Below are positions 38,616-50,900 of a stretch of DNA of 64,000 nucleotides, piece by piece. Location: contig CP099847.1 in NCBI GenBank assembly GCA_030062745.1, forward strand, positions 26,646,923-26,710,922, in the 5' to 3' direction. Both the position numbers and the translations under genes were made by a program. The DNA is from Capitulum mitella (lineage: Eukaryota > Arthropoda > Thecostraca > Pollicipedomorpha > Pollicipedidae). The notes below the pieces were generated by a model. It did not search any database, was not told where the DNA came from, and saw nothing but the letters and a program-made list of their open reading frames with translations. Each line of letters starts with the position of its first letter. Within the stretch, counting starts at the first letter, position 1.

Positions 38616-40320
38616 CAAGTTTCGGAGCCTCTAGCGCCCTAACACGCTAGCCGATCGCGACACAAGTGACACCACCGGGTTCCAAACGATTCGTGACGTC
38701 TGGCACGCGCCACGTGGCACGGGCCGCACCTATGCAGAACTCAGTTAATCACGGATACACGTGAACCAGCGGGTCCAGTTGACTCAAACCTTAGTGACAA
38801 CATGGGTCCCCATGCGGTTACGCGCTTTTGTGGTCGGCACCCACGTGTGATCCACGTGGCGACCCACACGCACGGGTTTCGAGCTGGACTCGAGGACCCC
38901 TGAGTGCCGTCAACAGTGACCTAGGCGGCTGAAATTCGATGGGTTGACAGATCAGCACTATGGCTTTCCAACGGTACCCCATACCATGGGCAGGGTGCAA
39001 CGGGTGATGTGCAGCGTGCGCGTGCTTCTTTTACACCCGTGTTTCTTATAGGCCGATTATCGGAACGCAAACGACGCAGTTTCGTGTGATGATGGTTTAG
39101 AAAGGCGGACGGGCAACTGGACTATCAAACTTCCTCGCACAAGAAACGCAAAGTGCCTCAGTGATTGGCACCCTTCCTTCATTGCCACAAAACTACAACC
39201 GCTGGGATGCTGAAAATTGGCGAGCAGGAGCAGGTGACACGTGCGATTCGATACATGTGGGTGCTTCATATGCCAATAGTTTAAGCCTGGTGAGTGCGGG
39301 ACACACGTGCTGAGATGTACCCGTTTGTCGTGTAGGCTTTTGGTTTGGCAACCGTTTTCGTTGGTGGCGCCAAATTTTGTGGTGGGATCGCGACACAAGT
39401 GGCATCACAGGGTGCGTACATTCGCTGGAAAAAAAACTGGTGAAGGTTTGATGCGATTCGTGGCGAATAGCACGTGCCACGTGGCGCGAGCCGGACATCT
39501 GCAGAATTCAGTTAATCACGGGTGCAGGTCAAGCGGCGGGTGCTGTTGACACAGAAATTGGTGATAACATGGGCCCCACTTGCATATGCGTGCTCTTGCG
39601 GTCTGCACCCGCGTGCAGTCCACGAGGCAATCCACAGGCACGTATTTCGATAGTGACCTAGGCGGCTAAAATTTGGTGGGTAGATGGACCAGCACTAGGG
39701 CTACCCAATGACTCTCAATATAATGTGCAACGGATCGCGTGCTGTGCACCTACAACTCCTTTTATGGGCCCTTTGCAAGACGCGAGCAGTGCAGTTAACT
39801 GAGTGATACCATTCCAGGCATCCTCTGTTTGCTGGCGGTCTTGGCCTAGTGGCTAGAGCGCATGACTGTGAATTAAACAGAGCTGATTCGAGCCTTGCCG
39901 GCCGGGAAGCGTTTTCAAAGCTCAAAGTGCGCCGATGTTATGCAGATCTCTTTCACTGAGCAAGTGTGCCGCTGCGTGAATGGTAATGCGACGTGCAAGT
40001 ATCTTGTACTAATAAGTGGGGATAATGCTAGTACTAAGCGGGTACGTAGGTCTGCGTGCGATACAGGGCTTCGATTCTGATCCCAAACCAGCCGTGTAAC
40101 GCGTTGATTTGCCTCTAGTAAATATGGATTCCCAGAACCGCACAAACTACGTTTTGGGCATTCCAGGTTCGTCTTGCTTCAGCATGAGTGGAAATGAACA
40201 TCACCAACAAACGGAAGACCGCTATGCGGCAATGATACAAGTATGGCTACAGTCCAGATCAAGGTGTCTATGTTCCAGCGCGAGTGTGTCCTCAAGTTTC
40301 GGAGCCTCTAGGGCTCGAAC
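38616..40320. repeat. Diverged direct duplication of an unclassified repeat
   Basis: The segment at about 38655-39050 recurs at about 39387-39770. Shared landmarks in order are ATCGCGACACAAGTG, CGCCACGTGGC or TGCCACGTGGCGC, CAGTTAATCACGG, ACAACATGGG or TAACATGGGC, GTGACCTAGGCGGCT and GTGCAACGG. A shorter match, AAGTTTCGGAGCCTCTAG, links 38615 with 40293. No coding sequence is evident, and the element class is not recognised. Confidence 0.7.
39834..39903 (+). repeat. tRNA-like segment, probable SINE head
   Basis: It has a good RNA polymerase III A-box-like stretch (TTGGCCTAGTGGCTAGAG) and, 30 bases later, a B-box-like GATTCGAGCC. The spacing is that of a tRNA. Acceptor-stem pairing is poor, so it reads as a tRNA-derived SINE or a decayed tRNA rather than a working tRNA gene. 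Confidence 0.5.
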
Positions 40321-41159
40321 GCGCCAGCCAAGGACCAAAGTGAATGAATTCATGGGATTCATCACCACACTTCATGCCGGCACGCAGTGCGTTGTCAGGG
40401 ATGTCACGGAAGTACCGCTAGACCCATTTAAATTTACCACGGTTTCGTCAGCTTCTACAAGAAAGTCGTCACGTGCCCAGACTGATAGCCCGGTTTGACA
40501 TTCATTACATCTTGCTGCCAACCAAACTCAGGGCGGCAGATCTTCCTGTGATGGTCGTGCGTCGTCTGGTCAAAAGCATACGCTGTATCCGAGCGAGCGG
40601 TTTGACGGAGTTTCCTCACGCTATAGAACGTATGCAGTATCCGAGAGCACGGTCTGAAGAGACATTCTCACGCATTCCGCGGCTCGCTCCCCGGACCCGT
40701 GACAACTTGATGGTAGAGACGCCTAAAATGCAAATCGGATGCCATTCTAGGTAACAGGAAAACGTGCTCAGCCTGCTTTCAAAGCACTTTAGCTCTCATT
40801 AGCCTCTTGGGTTCCTGTGCAGCGACCAACAAGATTCTCACCATTGGTTTCTTTGCAATGGTGCTGCATTCAGCCCCGTCTTGGCATGACATGCATTCTG
40901 ATGGGTCTGCAAAACACGCAAAACTGTGGACGGGCTAGGTGACACGCAATTGTAAATTCGGACGATTAAGGGCGTTCTTCATTTGTATACTGAGTTTGCT
41001 GAGGCGAACCTGTATCACTGCGTGCGTGGCCACCCCGACATGGACTGCGGTGGCGTTTTGCCCTTTACAGTTCACATGTACTCTGACTGCAGACAGTCAT
41101 TCATGATCCTGAATATCATGCCATGAAATCCGTTGCGGTCTTGAATAACACCAGACAGC

Positions 41160-42376
41160 TTAACCCTATTCCCGGAGGGCTAGACGGTATGGTCGATTCC
41201 CGGCAGGGGACGGGGCGGATTCGGCCCCCCCTGAGATCTCGAGAACCACTCGTCCGATTTCATCGTAACAAACGGCAATCGATTTGCCGTCACGTGAACT
41301 ACATTTTTATATAAAAAAATTCAAAATTTAAAAATTTGTGGATACAGGGGTGCAAAAATGTCAAAATGGGGGTACTTTTGGACTTCTTATAACTCCGTTG
41401 TTTATCGACCGATTTCGATGAAACTGGCATGAATCGCGAGATTATGGAATAGGGCTTTTACCATGGGTCCGCAAATCTGAAATTTTGAGAAAATTCATGG
41501 GCGTTCACAGGGTTTCAAAAATAGGAGGATTAGTTTTCTAGCAACTGAATGAACAAAAGAGGCAAACACCCTTTTTTGGCTTCTGCTAGTCATGTTATAC
41601 TAAATAAGTAGAAATCGCATTACAATATTTGTATAATGTTAGCATAGGCGGTGCCAGGGACATGAAAAAGGGGGAACTGTCATGGTCACACGTTTCTCAG
41701 ATCAACTTGTGACCTTTGACCTTCAATGACCTCCAGTGACCTTACGGTCACTTGGAATGATGTCGTGTACATTTAATATTATCTGTAAACGTTTTCAGTC
41801 ATTTGAATTCACTCTATTCTAAAAACTTCATTTTATGGCTATTGCGATATAGGGTACGCGCACTGACATTTTAGGTCATAGCTCGGTGACTCGACCTGAT
41901 ATCACGCTGAAACTTGGTACATAAGTAGAAGGCACGCTTCTACGTCATATATGTTCCGGGTTTGGCATTTGAAAAAAACGGCACCGAAACTATTGCAAAA
42001 AAAAAAACAAATTTTGACTTTTGACCCTGACCTGACCTTGTAAAGTGACCTCAGATAAACAAAATTTTACATGCACATCGCCCAATTATTTAGCAATACA
42101 TCCATGTAAAGTTTTAAGTTCTATCTTTAAAACCCTGTTTTTGGCAGACATTTTCCTTTTACCCTCAACATGGTCAAAAATGGCATGAGGTGCCTCCCAA
42201 AAACGTTACCTGGCTCCGCCCCTGACGAAAAAAAACTTTGAAATTTTGTCACGGCACGTAGAAAGAATAGCTAGGAAAAGTCACCAAGTTTCGTGAAGCT
42301 GCGTCAAAAAGCCTAGAATTGGCAAGCAAAAAACCCGAGGGGGGCGGATTCAGCCCCCCGCCGGGAATAGGGTTAA
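41160..42376. mobile_element. piggyBac-like non-autonomous element flanked by TTAA
   Basis: The element (41164-42372, 1209 bp) starts CCCTATTCCCGGAGGG and ends as the inverse of CCCTATTCCCGGCGGG. Both ends abut TTAA (41160-41163 and 42373-42376). Precise TTAA targets and termini starting CCC are the hallmark of the piggyBac superfamily. Just inside both ends lies GGGCGGATTCRGCCCCCC. The interior is AT-rich with several GACCT/TGACC-rich stretches (about 41700-41760 and 42010-42060) and no open frame for a transposase, so it would depend on an enzyme made elsewhere. It lies in gol intron 1. Superfamily assignment is inferred from termini only. Confidence 0.8.
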
Positions 42377-43300
42377 AGACGTTTCCGAAGCTTTCCGTTG
42401 CCAGTGGTTGCGTTACTGCAGCGCACGCTGCCTTTGAAAACCTCCCAAGAGTTTCCCTAACCGACGCGCCGCTTCCAGTAACCCACTTGTTTGACCCGAG
42501 TCCGGACTGCAAGTTTCCTGCAGCTGTCAGGCGCGGTAAATAGGGGCGGCGCCGCGCCCGCGTCCCGACGTCACATGGTCCGCCTTCTTTTAGCCGCGAG
42601 CCGGGCGGCGTCCGACGTTGCCGGATCTTCCCCAAGCAGCGCTGACGTCACTGTCCTGCACAGCTGCTGCGCCTGTGTTGACCATACGTCCGCGATGTTG
42701 CCATGGAAGTCGGCGCGACGTTGGCAGCACGACACAGTCTGCACGGATTTCCTTTTCGGGGTGTTTTTCTGAAGCCTCGGCCGACGTCCTACTCAGAGGG
42801 GAAAAATGCGTGGCTTACCTGTTTTTGTAGGTTGTGAGTATCGACGTAACACGAACGCAATCCGTCCATTGTTAACAACTTCAAAAAACGATGAAGAGAC
42901 TACTGGGATACCGGGCTGTGCGTCTGCATCAGGGGTGGATCCAGGTTTTCGTCAAGGGGTAGGGGGCGAATGGTCAGCGCGGGGCACCCTCGGTCGCCAC
43001 CCCCTCCCCATTTTTTGCTCCCCATATATGAAAAAAGCTTTGATCCGCGCGGGTCCTTGGGAAATACCTGATGTCACTTTGCGCATTTCTATCATACAGT
43101 GAACAAAAACAAAAACCAGGCGCCTCACCTAATTTGAGAAAACTCCGCGTTTTGTTCTCGTGCAAACTGAACAAAAAAAAAGATAAAAAGGCGGGATTCA
43201 CGGAGGCTTTGTCCCTCCATCTATCTGAAATGTCGCGCCTGTATTTAGTCCAGGAGTTCCTCTGCCTCTCGTAAATTCTGGAGACATTTTTGCCCACTTA
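42377..43300. other. gol intron 1: CpG-rich patch and a solo transposon end
   Basis: A CpG-rich patch lies at about 42540-42780 with TGACGTCA at 42643-42650. At 42930 begins CAGGGGTGGATCCAGGTTTT, which looks like a hAT-type terminus; no matching right end was found. No exon was recognised. Confidence 0.5.
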
Positions 43301-43319
43301 TGTTAGGTTCTCTCCTATA

Positions 43320-44970
43320 GTTACAATGGCGCTTTTGGTGGTTTCGGGTCGTCTGCCGCATCTGAATCCTCTAGTGGTCTCAGGTTTCTTTAATACTTTC
43401 ACACGTCAGTCGGGACGTCTCAGGTGCTCCTACGCCAGTTTCAGGGGCACCTCGGAAGTTTCCGGGGCACGTCTAGCAGTTTCAGGGATACTTCAGCCAT
43501 TTGGAGTCCCCTCCTGACGTCCCTGAGACATTTTTGTCATTCAAGGAACCCGTCAGACAGTAACAAGGACCCTCTATAAGTCTCTGCCGCGACACAAACG
43601 CATCTGGCAATCCTCTGGGTCCTTTAACCGTTTCAGGAGCTGTCTGGATGTCTCAAGGATTAGTGGTTTCAGGGCCCTTCTGGTCGTCTCAGGGTTTGTT
43701 CTGGTCGTCTATATTGTTTGATACTGCTAGTTGGTAGCCTCAAAGGACACTCTCTAGCAGTCTCAGTGGATCCGGTATTGTCCTAGATGCCCCTCTCGTC
43801 GTCTTTGGGAAACATTTTTGCCATTTCAGGGCCCTCTGGCAGTTACAAAAGACGTCTTGGGATTTCAGGGCCCCTGTGCAATGTCATGAGCCCTCTGGGC
43901 GTCACCGGTGCCCTCCGTAGCTGTATCAGGAGTCTTCCTGTTACTTAGGGTATATCTGGCAGTCTATGGGCTCATCTAGCCGTATCAGGGGCTCTGTTTG
44001 CGCTTCAGGGGCCTCACTGGCAGACTTAGGGGGACCTTTTCCGTGTCAGGAGCCCGCCTAACACACCTGAAGGCCCTCTGGCCGTCCATGGCCCCCATAC
44101 CGTCTTAGAGGCCCTCTTATCGTCTTTATCTCGCAAGGACCCGCCCACCTTTCTGGCGGTCTCAGGGCCATCTGCCGTGAAGGAGTCCATCTTGCTGTCT
44201 CAGGACCCATCTGACCTTCCTACAGGCTCATGAGTGCCTCAACAATCCCTCTGGTTTCCAAAAGGCCATTTTTTGGAGGGCTGGGTTTCTCATTTGGGGT
44301 CCTGTCAAGGTTGAAGTCACCGATGAATTCCCGTTCTGGCTGGCCGGGGGTTCCTCATGCTGCGATAGACACCCTCCAAGTTTTCGCCCTCTCAGGGGCC
44401 TCTCTGAGCAATTTCAGCGGTTTCATGGATAGTATTTGCCATGTTGGAGCCCCTCTTGCGGCCCCAGGGGTCCTAAGAGGGCTCCAGGGGCCCTTTTATC
44501 CATCTGAGGGACCATCGTACCATATCGTATTCTCATTCAACCTCCCGGGGGCTCTATGACTGCATCAGGAACCTTCACACAGACCAATCAAACCCATTCG
44601 GGAGACCCATTCAGGGCTCCTATGACATTCCAGGAACTCCCATGCCCTCTCAGGGACTCATTTTGGCCATCTCAGGAGCCCTGCAACTCTTCTGGCGGTC
44701 TCAGGGGCACTCTACCGTGTTGGCACCCTGTTGTGGTCTCAGGGGCCCTTCAGGAGCTTCGGGAGTCCTTTTATGCGTCTCAGGGGTCATCTAACCCTCC
44801 CAGGGCCCCCTCACTGCATCAAGAACCCGCCAGGGTTTTCACAGAGACCCCGTGAAGTTCATACGGAGCTCCTTTCGGGGCCCTTTTTGAGTCTGAGGGG
44901 CTTCTCTCATCGACGAGAGGGGCCCTTTGGCCAGACCTCAGGAGGCCCCTCAGACGCTCTCAGTCGCCCT
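43320..44970. repeat. Degenerate GC-rich minisatellite, unit about 30-40 bp
   Basis: Variations of TCTCAGGGGCCCTCTGGCAG recur for about 1.65 kb (for example TTTCAGGGGC, TCAGGGGCCTCACTGGCAG, GGTCTCAGGGGCACTC). Spacing is roughly regular but drifts, so the array is old. The open frames inside are repeat translations. It lies in gol intron 1, about 2 kb downstream of the first exon. Confidence 0.85.
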
Positions 44971-47027
44971 CATCCTCCTACTCCCCTCCCTGGGATTCGC
45001 GCCTGGTCAACATGTAGATCATGCGGTGTACAGCATTAATTAAAACCGAGAAAATAAATCTAAAACCGGCGCTTGGCAAAGCCTCGACGCTTTCCGAAGG
45101 CGAAGAAATCGTTTGCTGTCATTGAGCCTAAGTCAGACTAGATGTGCCTGAACCAAATGCATTGCTCTCGGACTCTGGGCATGATAAGTATTGCGAAATA
45201 TGACCCATTTCAAGCAGCGAGGAAACTAGGAGCTGCTTTTATACGTTGCCAGAACAGCATCTGACAAAACCAACCTTACGTGCTTGCAGACACCTGACAT
45301 GATTGGAATCCCGGAACAACCTTCGTTATTCAGGACAGGTTGATTCTACAGATTAACAATTTGCGTGGTACTTTTACGCTTTTCAGGGCTAGGCCACTTT
45401 CAGAACAGAGATAAAGCATCAAAATCCCGTTACTAGTCTTGAAAAATCTGTTTGGCCCCGTCAAACTTCCCACTGCTGTAAATAAAATCATGCCAATGCC
45501 CAACGACATTACAACACATTGAAAACAATCTACACCACGGGGATTGTACGGTCACTGTTTGTTTGTGAATGCCAAACAATAAACACGGTACGCAAGTACA
45601 TGCATTATAAAAATACTGGTAAAAAATCAAACTCAGCTAAGCCCACGCTGTACCTGGATTGGCACTTAAAAGCCCTTAAGCAATTTAAAACCCGAAGTGC
45701 TTACCCTTTTACGCACTTAATAAGTTTAAGTAATAGACTTCCGGGCAGTTCAGCAAAAACAAGTATGGTGTTCTCATAAGAACCTTGATAGATCGATGCA
45801 GACTGTTTCCGCTGATGTTTTGCACGGGGTTTGCAAACTGCTAACTTGTTTTGAAGGAAACCCATGCTCATAGTAAACCCATAGCATGAGCAAGCTCGCC
45901 GTTAAAAGACGGAGCACAATAGCCGGCAGGTTTCGTCTGACGTCACCGACGACCCTTCCGCAGCTGGGAAGAAAATTTCCAAACGAAAGGAATGTTCGGT
46001 TCGAATTCTCCCGTGTGAATATCTCACGGCTCTTGCACTAAGAAAATATAGTTCCCGTTAGCAATGAGGTTTATGATGAGCCGTAAATACTAAGCTTGGA
46101 CTTACGTGGCTCGTACGCACATAGAGAAGGGTCATGTTTTGTATTGGTCCAGCATCAGCAGAGAACACCGTCGCTGTCCTTGAGGAAATGATGGTGTCCC
46201 ATTCGAGTACGATTCTTTCATCTGTCCCCAACTGATACCTGTTCCGGACATTTCGGGCTTTGAGCGCGAGCGGGCCGGAGGGCTGACAATGATCAGCAGT
46301 CGTGACCGAAAGCCGACGGAAACTGCAATTACCGGCACGGAAAGAACGTCAAAGATGACCAGGAACGTGACCCACCCAGGACGAAGGCCAGAACAGGGGA
46401 ACTGCCAAAAACCACAGAAACCTGCTGGAAGGGTTTCCCCTCCAGCTATCGTTTTCCCGTTCACGTCAAACATGCTGAAAGAACCTGTCAAACATGAAAC
46501 CGTCCGGATTCACAGTTCCGGTTCAGAAGGCTCTGGAGCATTCAGAAGGCTATGAAGAGACTGACTTTGCCTGCCATTGCACAGATAACTCTGGCGTTAC
46601 TGTCACGTCATCGACGACGGTGCACGGGGTGGTGCAGGCGTCATCATTGCCTGAGAGTAATGCGATGCACTGTTCCATCGTTTGTTTTGCCAGAAAATCA
46701 TTGAGACGGGTTCCCGAATGGCCCAACTAGCTCGGTTTTGTTAAACGGCACTATAATTTGCGGACAGTCTTTTCGGAACAGACACAGCTGAACAGACTTT
46801 TCCAATGATTTCGCGTGATTCCAGCGTCATTATTGTTTTCGACGGAGTCCACGAAATGGCTGCCACTTCCAGACTTACACTGAGGCAACGCACTCTTTCA
46901 CGCACGGCCCAAGCAAGCCAAACGAACGATTAACTTCCAGTTCCTTCCAAAATGTCGGCCGCACGCGGGACAGTCCCCATCCCGCCAGCCACCAGCCCGG
47001 CGACCCCTCGCCGCGGCCCCTACTCAC
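44971..47027. other. gol intron 1, first 2 kb: nothing recognised
   Basis: No repeat or exon was recognised apart from a TGACGTCA palindrome at 45938-45945. The sequence becomes CpG-rich in the last 100 bases before the exon. Confidence 0.5.
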
Positions 47028-47475
47028 GGTGTCGGCCGGCCAGGTGGATCCGGTGCAGGTGCCGCGCCTCCTTGTAGTCGTAGATAACCACCGCCGACGC
47101 GTTCTGCCGGAAGGCGTTCTCCACCTTGACGTCGAAGTTGCAGCGGCCCCGACGGACGAGCGCCACCCAGGGCCCGGCCGGCGGCGGCAGCTCCCAGCCC
47201 GCGTCGCAGCCGTCGAAGGCGGTGCCGTTGCGCGAGCGCGCGTGCAGCAGCCGGCCGGCGGCGGCCGCCACCAGGCCCGTGGAGAACTTGCCGATCTCGC
47301 CGCTCTGGTAGTAGAGCTGGCTCGAGTCCGGGTCGCGGTACGTCACGTTCACGAACGCCATCACGTACTCGTTGTCCTGCAGGCTCCAGTCGGAGCGGAT
47401 CTGGTGCGCCTGCGGCCGGGCCACGGCCAGCAGCGCGCAGGCGGCCAGCGCGCGCGCCACGCCCGCCGAACTCAT
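47028..47475 (-). CDS. gol: gol: first coding exon, signal peptide and PA domain (goliath/RNF130/RNF150 E3 ligase)
   Basis: goliath-family proteins are endosomal membrane E3 ubiquitin ligases with a lumenal protease-associated domain, one membrane helix and a cytosolic C3H2C3 RING. This exon encodes a signal peptide (MSSAGVARALAACALLAVAR), then the family opening NEYVMAFVNVTYRDP, like EWYTAFVNITY of RNF150. The PA core follows, with WVALVRRGRCNFDVKVENAF and QNASAVVIYDY. The start at 47475 was chosen because the signal peptide follows it; an in-frame ATG at 47562 would only add a polar extension. The donor GTGAGT at 47027-47022 leaves phase 1, matched by exon 2. Exon order down the minus strand is this one, 23001-22866, 19180-19063, 17566-17413, 15388-15295, then 3' exons at 10543, 9940 and 9176. 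The gene spans about 38.7 kb, with a 24-kb first intron. Confidence 0.93.
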
Positions 47476-47660
47476 GACGCTCCGCTGGTGCCGGGCGCCG
47501 TGCTCTCGAGCCCACTGCTGGGCTCTGTCTGCCGGCGGCGCCACCTGAGCGGCCTGCCGCACCGTCCCGGCATTGATCCGCCCGCGGTGACGTCACGCGC
47601 CGTCAGCTGACGGGCAAGGTCGCGCGCGCAGAGGCGGTGTCAGGCACGGTGTGAGGAGGG
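47476..47660 (-). promoter_or_regulatory. CpG-rich 5' flank of gol with a CRE-like palindrome
   Basis: The sequence upstream of the gol start codon is CpG-rich and contains GTGACGTCAC at 47587-47596, a perfect CREB/ATF-type palindrome about 112 bases before the ATG. No TATA box is evident, consistent with a CpG-type promoter. The transcription start is not visible from sequence. Confidence 0.5.
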
Positions 47661-47884
47661 CACACGTTTGAAGGACTGGACTAATGGAGGATGTTAACCG
47701 TATGCGAGGAGTAATGGCTGTTACTGTTGGCAGTATGAAAGCACTTAGCTTTAATTCGTGGGTCGTGTCCGTCAACGCCCCTGCATACTTCTAACGAGAG
47801 GAAAGAAGCATGTGCCTCACCTTGAGAGGAGCAGGAAGCGATACCCGGTGTAGTACGCGCCGGGCCATGAAACTTCCGGCGCAG

Positions 47885-47918
47885 GGGGACCAAGAGAGAG
47901 AAAGAAGGAGAGAGAGAG

Positions 47919-47969
<51 letters not shown>

Positions 47970-47970
47970 G
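47885..47970. repeat. GA-rich microsatellite
   Basis: AGAGAGAAAGAAGG blocks pass into an uninterrupted AG repeat of about 20 units. Confidence 0.95.
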
Positions 47971-50900
47971 AACTGGCTGATGCATTTCGCGTGCGCGGAA
48001 ATGTTCGGTTGTCATTCCCTAGTCACCTGATTCGAATGATGTCTGGGCGAGGAATTCACAACCGCAAGACGTTTCATCCCATGCAGTAGATCCCTAACAC
48101 CACTGCTTAATTTTACGAGAGCCGGGAGGCACATTTCCGGGTTCTCCTACCCTCAGTCAGTCGCCGTGACCTTCTGTTGCGCATCCTTGCAAGACAAAAA
48201 AGGCATCGCCAGTTCTGTCCAACTGGTCCGGTTTCCTCACGACAGCGAAGTCCAGTACTTCCTGACTGACGTTCTCATCCAATAAGGATGTAGCAGTTGA
48301 GACGCCCCCATTTGGATCCGTCGCGCCAGACAGTGCGTCGTTCACGCCGCCAGTCACCATCGCCAGACGAAGCCGAGGTGTGTCCAGACTGCGAGGTCAC
48401 CGCGAAGTCCCGTAAGCCGCCGCTCCGCTCCCGTGTGCCCGACACGTGACCGGGAGACAAGCAGTGGCGCGTTGTTCGACGACCACGGAGGTCTCAAGCG
48501 CACGTGTATGGCAGAACTGAGAGCGAACTGCGACCAGCAGGCGGCTTCCCGGGAACGATAGGTTTTGAGAACGGCACCACGTGACGACAAACGATCATTT
48601 CGTTCGCTGTGTGGGAAGCAGCCCGTATCGTTTGGTTTGATTTCAGGTCGCTTGAACAGCGCTGTCACGCACTCGGTACCGGCGATGCGTGGTTAGGGCT
48701 CACTCCAACGCTTCGAGCCCCGAGTGTGGAGACGCACGCGTGAGCGGGACGACGGCAGGAAATTCCCACCCCGCGCTCCGAACTTTTCCCGCGCCCACCT
48801 TCCCTGTGCAGTTCAACAACCTTCGCCAGGCGTTCAGGCTTGGCTGACGGCCGGCACATGGTGGACAATGTCCGGGTGCCTCTCAGAATCGCAGTCGAGT
48901 GTTTGTTTCTGTTGCTGCCATGATTGGTTTGGAGTGGCGAAGTCCTCGATTTTTCCGAGGCACTCATTACTCGTTATATGATTTCCCCCCACGAAAATCA
49001 TGGTCGACCTACTGGCGTTTGCTGTTGAAGCAACAGTGATGTCCCACGTTAAGTGAGGGACTGGGGTGTCGCAGAATTATTGCATTCCGGGCATTGTTAC
49101 CCTCTTGTTCACTGCGTGACGGTCACAAGAGGGACGTGTGGCTTTTCAGCGCAGAAAATTTTCTTTTGAAAGGTCTGGTGACTTCGTAGATTTCTTGACT
49201 GACGCCCTGAATGCTTCTAATCATTTGATCGGCAAAAAGGCTTGCAATCAATGAATGGCGACTCAATCTTTTTGTGCCAAAGGAGGACGGATCGCTGGAT
49301 CAATTTCAAACCTGTTTATATCTGCGCGCGTCCTGTCGATTGATCAGTCTTCCTTCAGTGTCCATCTGATCACCAAGCCCTCGCATTTTCGGTAAAAAGA
49401 GAACACTCCAGTTCCTACTAGATCGTTGTGTATCTGGAAAAACAGCACAATCCAGGGTCGGTGCTTTGGCTTTGGTCGGTGCTTCGGCCGTCTCCGTCTC
49501 TGCCGTGGGTAGGAAAACGGCGGCCGAGAGACAGGGTATCCGATAGCTGGCTGCAGGAAGTGGATTTCAGCCAATCTAAGCCAATGCCTGGCATTTTCCT
49601 TGTAAGGCTGGACTTTCAGTTCTGGGTTACCCACGGTCCGATGACGATGTCCCCGAGGTCCAGTGAGTAAGCTGCGCGTTAGTGGTCGAAAACTAGGACC
49701 GGAAGTGGGTTCAGTCGTGCGGGTCGCTGTTTGAAATTAATCGCAAAACGTCACGAGGTCATCGCAGAATGCAGCAGGATATATCTGGGCAATGGAATCT
49801 AATAATAATAATAATAAATATATCTAGAGCAATGAAAACAGTTTTTTGCTATACAGCATTCCTTGACACATTCTGAAATCAACAAAATCTTCCCATTCTA
49901 GGCGTCAAAACTGGTTAGCTCTGCTATGAGAACAACTATCCGACGTTTCAACAAAAGCCTTCTTATCGATGATTGATGAAACACGACAAGCGAGGAACTA
50001 TGATACCAAACATTATTCTTTGCGAACAGAATCGCGTGAACAAAAATTCCTCAGGCAATATGTCGGTCGCATTCCTAAAACAATGTCCATTTTCACCTTC
50101 CTTGTTAAAAACCATGAAGAGCAACAACCCAAAGGCTTTGACCTTTGCCTTAGCTTTTTTAAATGGCCCTCAACCAAATTGTCAAACCCGCAGTTAATTC
50201 CCGATCATTTCGTTTGAAACCATGTGGAACGGCCGAAAACTGTAGCATAGTCTCGGTGTGTTCTGTTATTTTGGCGTCGGCTGATGCCATCAGCAGCTCG
50301 CGGCTCCCCGAGTCTGCGACGGGTTCAAAACGCGTAACCGTGACTGTTCTGCTCCCGGCCGAATTTGGGACCGAAGCGACCGCCGGGACCGGAAGTGATA
50401 AGCGTGCTGTCCGTCCCTGGTCGCCGTAGGCTGGTCGTTAGGCCGGGTCGAGATAAAAATAAAAAAATGAATAAATAAAAAATCCAGATTTATAGTAAAC
50501 CATCGTGTGCTATATCACTACAAACTGACAGGAATTTTTGGGGTTTTTAAACTGAAATTTGGAAGTGGCCTTCGGTCCTTTTATAAGGGCGCTTTAGGAT
50601 CTATTCTCATCAAAATCGTAAATTTGAGCATGGAAGAAAATTAGTAAGCTTTTCAACAGTATCATTTTAGGATTTCCCGTATGCTGCTTGATTACAGATG
50701 CGCTTTTGCAGTATTATCATGCATATTGAAGCTGGTTCTCTACATTGCCCGTAAGAATTTCAAGACACCCGCTCTGAGCGCCGTCTACTGAGCGGAAGAA
50801 CAGCTTATGCACCAAATGCAGTTTTCCGACCGCTGAAGCCTGCAGAGGAGCTCCACATGCGCTGAAATGGAACTGCAGCGGGTTAACTGCATGGAAATTG

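Larger units (their letters stand above)
24138..41159. other. gol intron 1, central part: mostly unique non-coding with GC-rich islands
   Basis: No exon was recognised in this 17-kb stretch. CpG-rich islands occur at about 26960-27360, 31840-32620 and 34930-35560; they carry long but domainless open frames and could be intronic regulatory islands or alternative first exons. GTGACGTCAC palindromes lie at 28808-28817 and 35548-35557. A near-duplicate pair of about 103 bp lies at about 28920-29123. Poly-C or poly-G runs occur at 29180, 31047, 31126 and 36601. A perfect 10-bp stem with a 3-base loop lies at 33787-33809. Confidence 0.5.

Noticed and set aside
42930-42960. CAGGGGTGGATCCAGG terminus as a full transposon
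   Set aside because: Only one end is visible; no inverted partner or target duplication was found.
47029-47610. 193-residue plus-strand ORF
   Set aside because: It is the antisense shadow of the gol first exon.
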